NCBI RefSeq assembly: GCF_009830945.1
Contig: NZ_VWVV01000014.1
Location: 62,001-126,000 of the forward strand
Source: Nocardiopsis sp. FR4
GTDB taxonomy: Bacteria; Actinomycetota; Actinomycetes; Streptosporangiales; Streptosporangiaceae
Direction: 5' to 3'
Length of the DNA stretch: 64,000 bases
Under the pieces are notes generated by a model. It did not search any database. It worked only from the letters and a program-made list of their open reading frames with translations, and was not told the DNA's origin. This document shows positions 62,072 through 64,000 of this stretch, in pieces. Position numbers and translations under genes: made by a program. How positions within the stretch are numbered: the stretch's first letter is position 1; each line of letters begins with the position of its first letter.

Positions 62072-62884
62072 GTGAACACTGCACTGCCGTCAGCGATGTG
62101 GCTCCCCTTCGCCGCGCGGATACTGCGCGCGCGCTCCGACCGGGGGCTCTCACGCGCCGAGCTCGCCGAGACGGTGGGGGTCAGCGCGGACAAGCTCCGC
62201 GAGGTGGAGAGCGCCCGCTGCCGCCCCGCGCGCTCGCTGGTCGAACGCGTCGACAACGCCCTGGGCACCGACCACCAGCTGGTCGACGCGTGGGCGATCA
62301 CCCTGCAGGCGGAGGCCTTCCCCAACGAGTTCGGCGACCAGAGGGAGCTGGGGGTGCACGCCACCCACCTGTGGGAGCACCAGCCCATGGCGGTTCCGGT
62401 GTTCCTGCGCACCCGCGAGTACTCGCGGGCCGTCCTGCGCCCGCGCCACCCCGACCTGTCCGCGGACGAGGTCGAGGTGATGGTCGAGGAGGAGATGGCC
62501 AACCGGGCGGCGATGACCGGGCCGGACGGACCCGTGCTGCGGGTGGTCCTCAACGAGTCGGCCCTGCAGCGCCCCCAGGGCGGGGCGGCCGTCCTCAACG
62601 CCCAGCGGGACTTCCTCGCCGACCTGATCGAGGCGGGCATCGTCACCATGGGCGTGATCCCCGAGCAGACCCCGCACCACCCGGGCTTGGGCGGCGCCTT
62701 CCGGATGATGGAATTCGCCGACCGCCCCAGCATGGTGTACGCGTTCGCGGCCGAGGGCGGCGACCTCACCGCCGACCCCGAACAGGTGGGCCGCTGCGCC
62801 ATGGTGCGCGAGGCCATCGAGGACGCCACGGTGGAGCTCACCCCGGACTCCTCGCTGCTGACCGCGCGCTGGCCCGAGGGGTAG
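62072..62884 (+). CDS. XRE/HTH regulator with DUF5753 domain
   Basis: The 270-residue protein has an N-terminal helix-turn-helix (about 12-60: LRARSDRGLSRAELAETVGV, SADKLREVESA) and a DUF5753 domain after it (WEHQPMAVPVFLRTREYSRAVL, ETPHHPG-like QTPHHPGLGGAF). In actinomycetes these regulators usually stand beside a DUF397 gene; none is seen on either side here. GTG 62072 with GGAGGAGG 8 nt upstream is chosen over in-frame ATGs at 62036 and further up. Confidence 0.85.
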   Translation: MNTALPSAMWLPFAARILRARSDRGLSRAELAETVGVSADKLREVESARCRPARSLVERVDNALGTDHQLVDAWAITLQAEAFPNEFGDQRELGVHATHLWEHQPMAVPVFLRTREYSRAVLRPRHPDLSADEVEVMVEEEMANRAAMTGPDGPVLRVVLNESALQRPQGGAAVLNAQRDFLADLIEAGIVTMGVIPEQTPHHPGLGGAFRMMEFADRPSMVYAFAAEGGDLTADPEQVGRCAMVREAIEDATVELTPDSSLLTARWPEG

Positions 62885-62943
62885 ACCGCCGAGAGCCCCC
62901 GCCGGTCTTGGGGAGTGCCCCGGGATGGGCTAGGTTGCCCGCC

Positions 62944-64000
62944 ATGGATATCGCGATCACATCCGGATACGTCGTGCCCGTCGACGGAGACCCCATCGAC
63001 GGAGGCACCGTCCTCATCACCGACGGCAGGATCGCCGCGGTCGGCGCGGACTCCGACGTGGCGGTCCCCGAGGGCGCCACCGTCGTCGACGCGTCCGGGA
63101 AGTGGGTGCTCCCCGGCTTCGTGGAGGCCCACGGCCACATCGGCATCGACGAGGAGGGGATCGGCTGGGCCGGTGACGACACCAACGAGATGACCGACCC
63201 CAACGGGGCCCGCATGCGCGCTCTGGACGCCGTCAACCCGGCCGACCGGGGGTTCGCCGACGCCCTGTCCGGGGGCGTCACCAGCTCGGTCGTCAAACCC
63301 GGCTCGGGCAACCCCATCGGCGGCCAGACCGTGGCGATCAAGTGCTGGGGCCGCAGTATGGAGGACCGGCTCATCAAGCACCCGACCAGCGTCAAGAGCG
63401 CCCTGGGCGAGAACCCCAAGCGGGTCTACGGCAACAAGGACAAGCTCCCCTCCACCCGCCAGGGGGTGGCCGCGGTCATCCGCGACGCCTTCACCAGGGC
63501 GCAGGACTACCGGGCCCGGCGCGAGCACGCGGCCTCGGAGGGGACGCCCTTCGAACGTGACAACACGCTGGAGGTCCTGGTCAGGGTCCTGGACGGAGAA
63601 CTGCCCTGGTGCCAGCACGTGCACCGCGCCGACGACATCCACACCGCGCTGCGCCTGGCCGACGAGTTCGGCTACCGGCTGGTCATCAACCACTGCACCG
63701 AGGGCCACCTGCTCGCCGACGAGATCGCCGCGCGCGGCGTCCCCGTCATCAGCGGTCCGCTCATGACCAACCGCTCCAAGGTCGAGGTCAACAACAAGAC
63801 CCTGGCCAACCCGGGCATCCTGGACCGTGCGGGGGTCAGGGTCGCCCTGACCACCGACCACCCGGTCGTGCCGATCGAGTTCCTGGTCCACCAGGCCACC
63901 CTGTGCGTCAAGGAGGGCATGGACCCCGCGTCCGCGATCCGCGCGCTCACCGTCAACCCCGCCGAGATCATGGGCATCGCCGACCGGGTCGGCGCGCTGC
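62944..64000 (+). CDS. Imidazolonepropionase-like amidohydrolase (C-terminus cut by window edge)
   Basis: The frame continues past the right edge; 352 residues are visible. They show the amidohydrolase start (VVPVDGDPIDGGTVLITDGRI), metal motif GFVEAHGHIGI, a Lys-containing strand, QHVHRADDIHTALRLADEFGY and NHCTEGHLLADEIAARG, and the Asp region LTTDHPVV. These place it in the imidazolonepropionase/prolidase-like branch of the superfamily; the substrate is not certain. The ATG is 7 nt after TAGGTT (62931-62936), suggesting a leaderless mRNA. Confidence 0.92.
   Translation, partial: MDIAITSGYVVPVDGDPIDGGTVLITDGRIAAVGADSDVAVPEGATVVDASGKWVLPGFVEAHGHIGIDEEGIGWAGDDTNEMTDPNGARMRALDAVNPADRGFADALSGGVTSSVVKPGSGNPIGGQTVAIKCWGRSMEDRLIKHPTSVKSALGENPKRVYGNKDKLPSTRQGVAAVIRDAFTRAQDYRARREHAASEGTPFERDNTLEVLVRVLDGELPWCQHVHRADDIHTALRLADEFGYRLVINHCTEGHLLADEIAARGVPVISGPLMTNRSKVEVNNKTLANPGILDRAGVRVALTTDHPVVPIEFLVHQATLCVKEGMDPASAIRALTVNPAEIMGIADRVGAL

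Overview
The window is very GC-rich, gene-dense chromosomal DNA from an actinomycete. A filamentous genus such as Nocardiopsis or a close relative is my best guess. This rests on WhiB7, AdnAB, UvrD2, mycoredoxin, the UPF0182, PPA1309 and DUF2342-type families, strong third-position GC and many GTG starts; the genus itself is inference. I see no rRNA, IS element, prophage or CRISPR array. The only RNA genes are two identical initiator tRNAs.

Layout. 1-2.9 kb: a two-component system cut by the left edge, divergent from a secreted-domain membrane protein. 3-7.1 kb: an exported 5'-nucleotidase, a small membrane protein, a soluble Ser/Thr kinase and an MmcQ-like protein. 7.1-14.6 kb: RecD2, a MutT-like NUDIX enzyme, TypA/BipA, a DUF6758-like protein, a PHP phosphoesterase and a metallo-beta-lactamase-fold protein whose metal ligands are degenerate. 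14.6-21.5 kb: an alpha/beta hydrolase, a DEAD-box RNA helicase that seems to start at CTG, a ferritin-like protein, DUF6401, a channel-like protein and a TetR regulator. 21.7-24.3 kb: a small acidic protein, MoeZ, an SPW-like membrane protein and an alkyltransferase-like protein.

24.3-49.1 kb keeps the order of the M. tuberculosis Rv3202c-Rv3193c neighbourhood: adnA-adnB, an M20 peptidase, nudC, an ANTAR protein, mycoredoxin, uvrD2-tesB, the whiB7 locus with its complete leader, a YgjP-like metallopeptidase, a DUF2342 metalloprotease, an epimerase, moaE, a PDZ/Lon-like protease, PPA1309 and UPF0182. It joins DNA break repair, redox and NAD metabolism and antibiotic-induced resistance control. 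The whiB7 leader is the most informative regulatory region: an AT-rich box against the -35, an SD-led upstream ORF of 115 codons, and an intrinsic terminator with a T-tract before whiB7.

49.2-64 kb: two initiator tRNA genes, a MacB-like permease/adaptor/ATPase operon, a lipoprotein, a HisN-like phosphatase, TetR-DUF2087, a divergent imine-reductase-like enzyme and HxlR regulator, aroA-rsgA, a cysteine desulfurase, a lipoprotein cyclophilin, a PLDc_N-like protein, an XRE/DUF5753 regulator and an amidohydrolase cut by the right edge.

A recurring feature is a TANNNT-like -10 hexamer 6-9 bases before an ATG or GTG. About fifteen genes therefore look leaderless, and I used this to choose starts. 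Many gene ends carry long perfect GC-rich hairpins.
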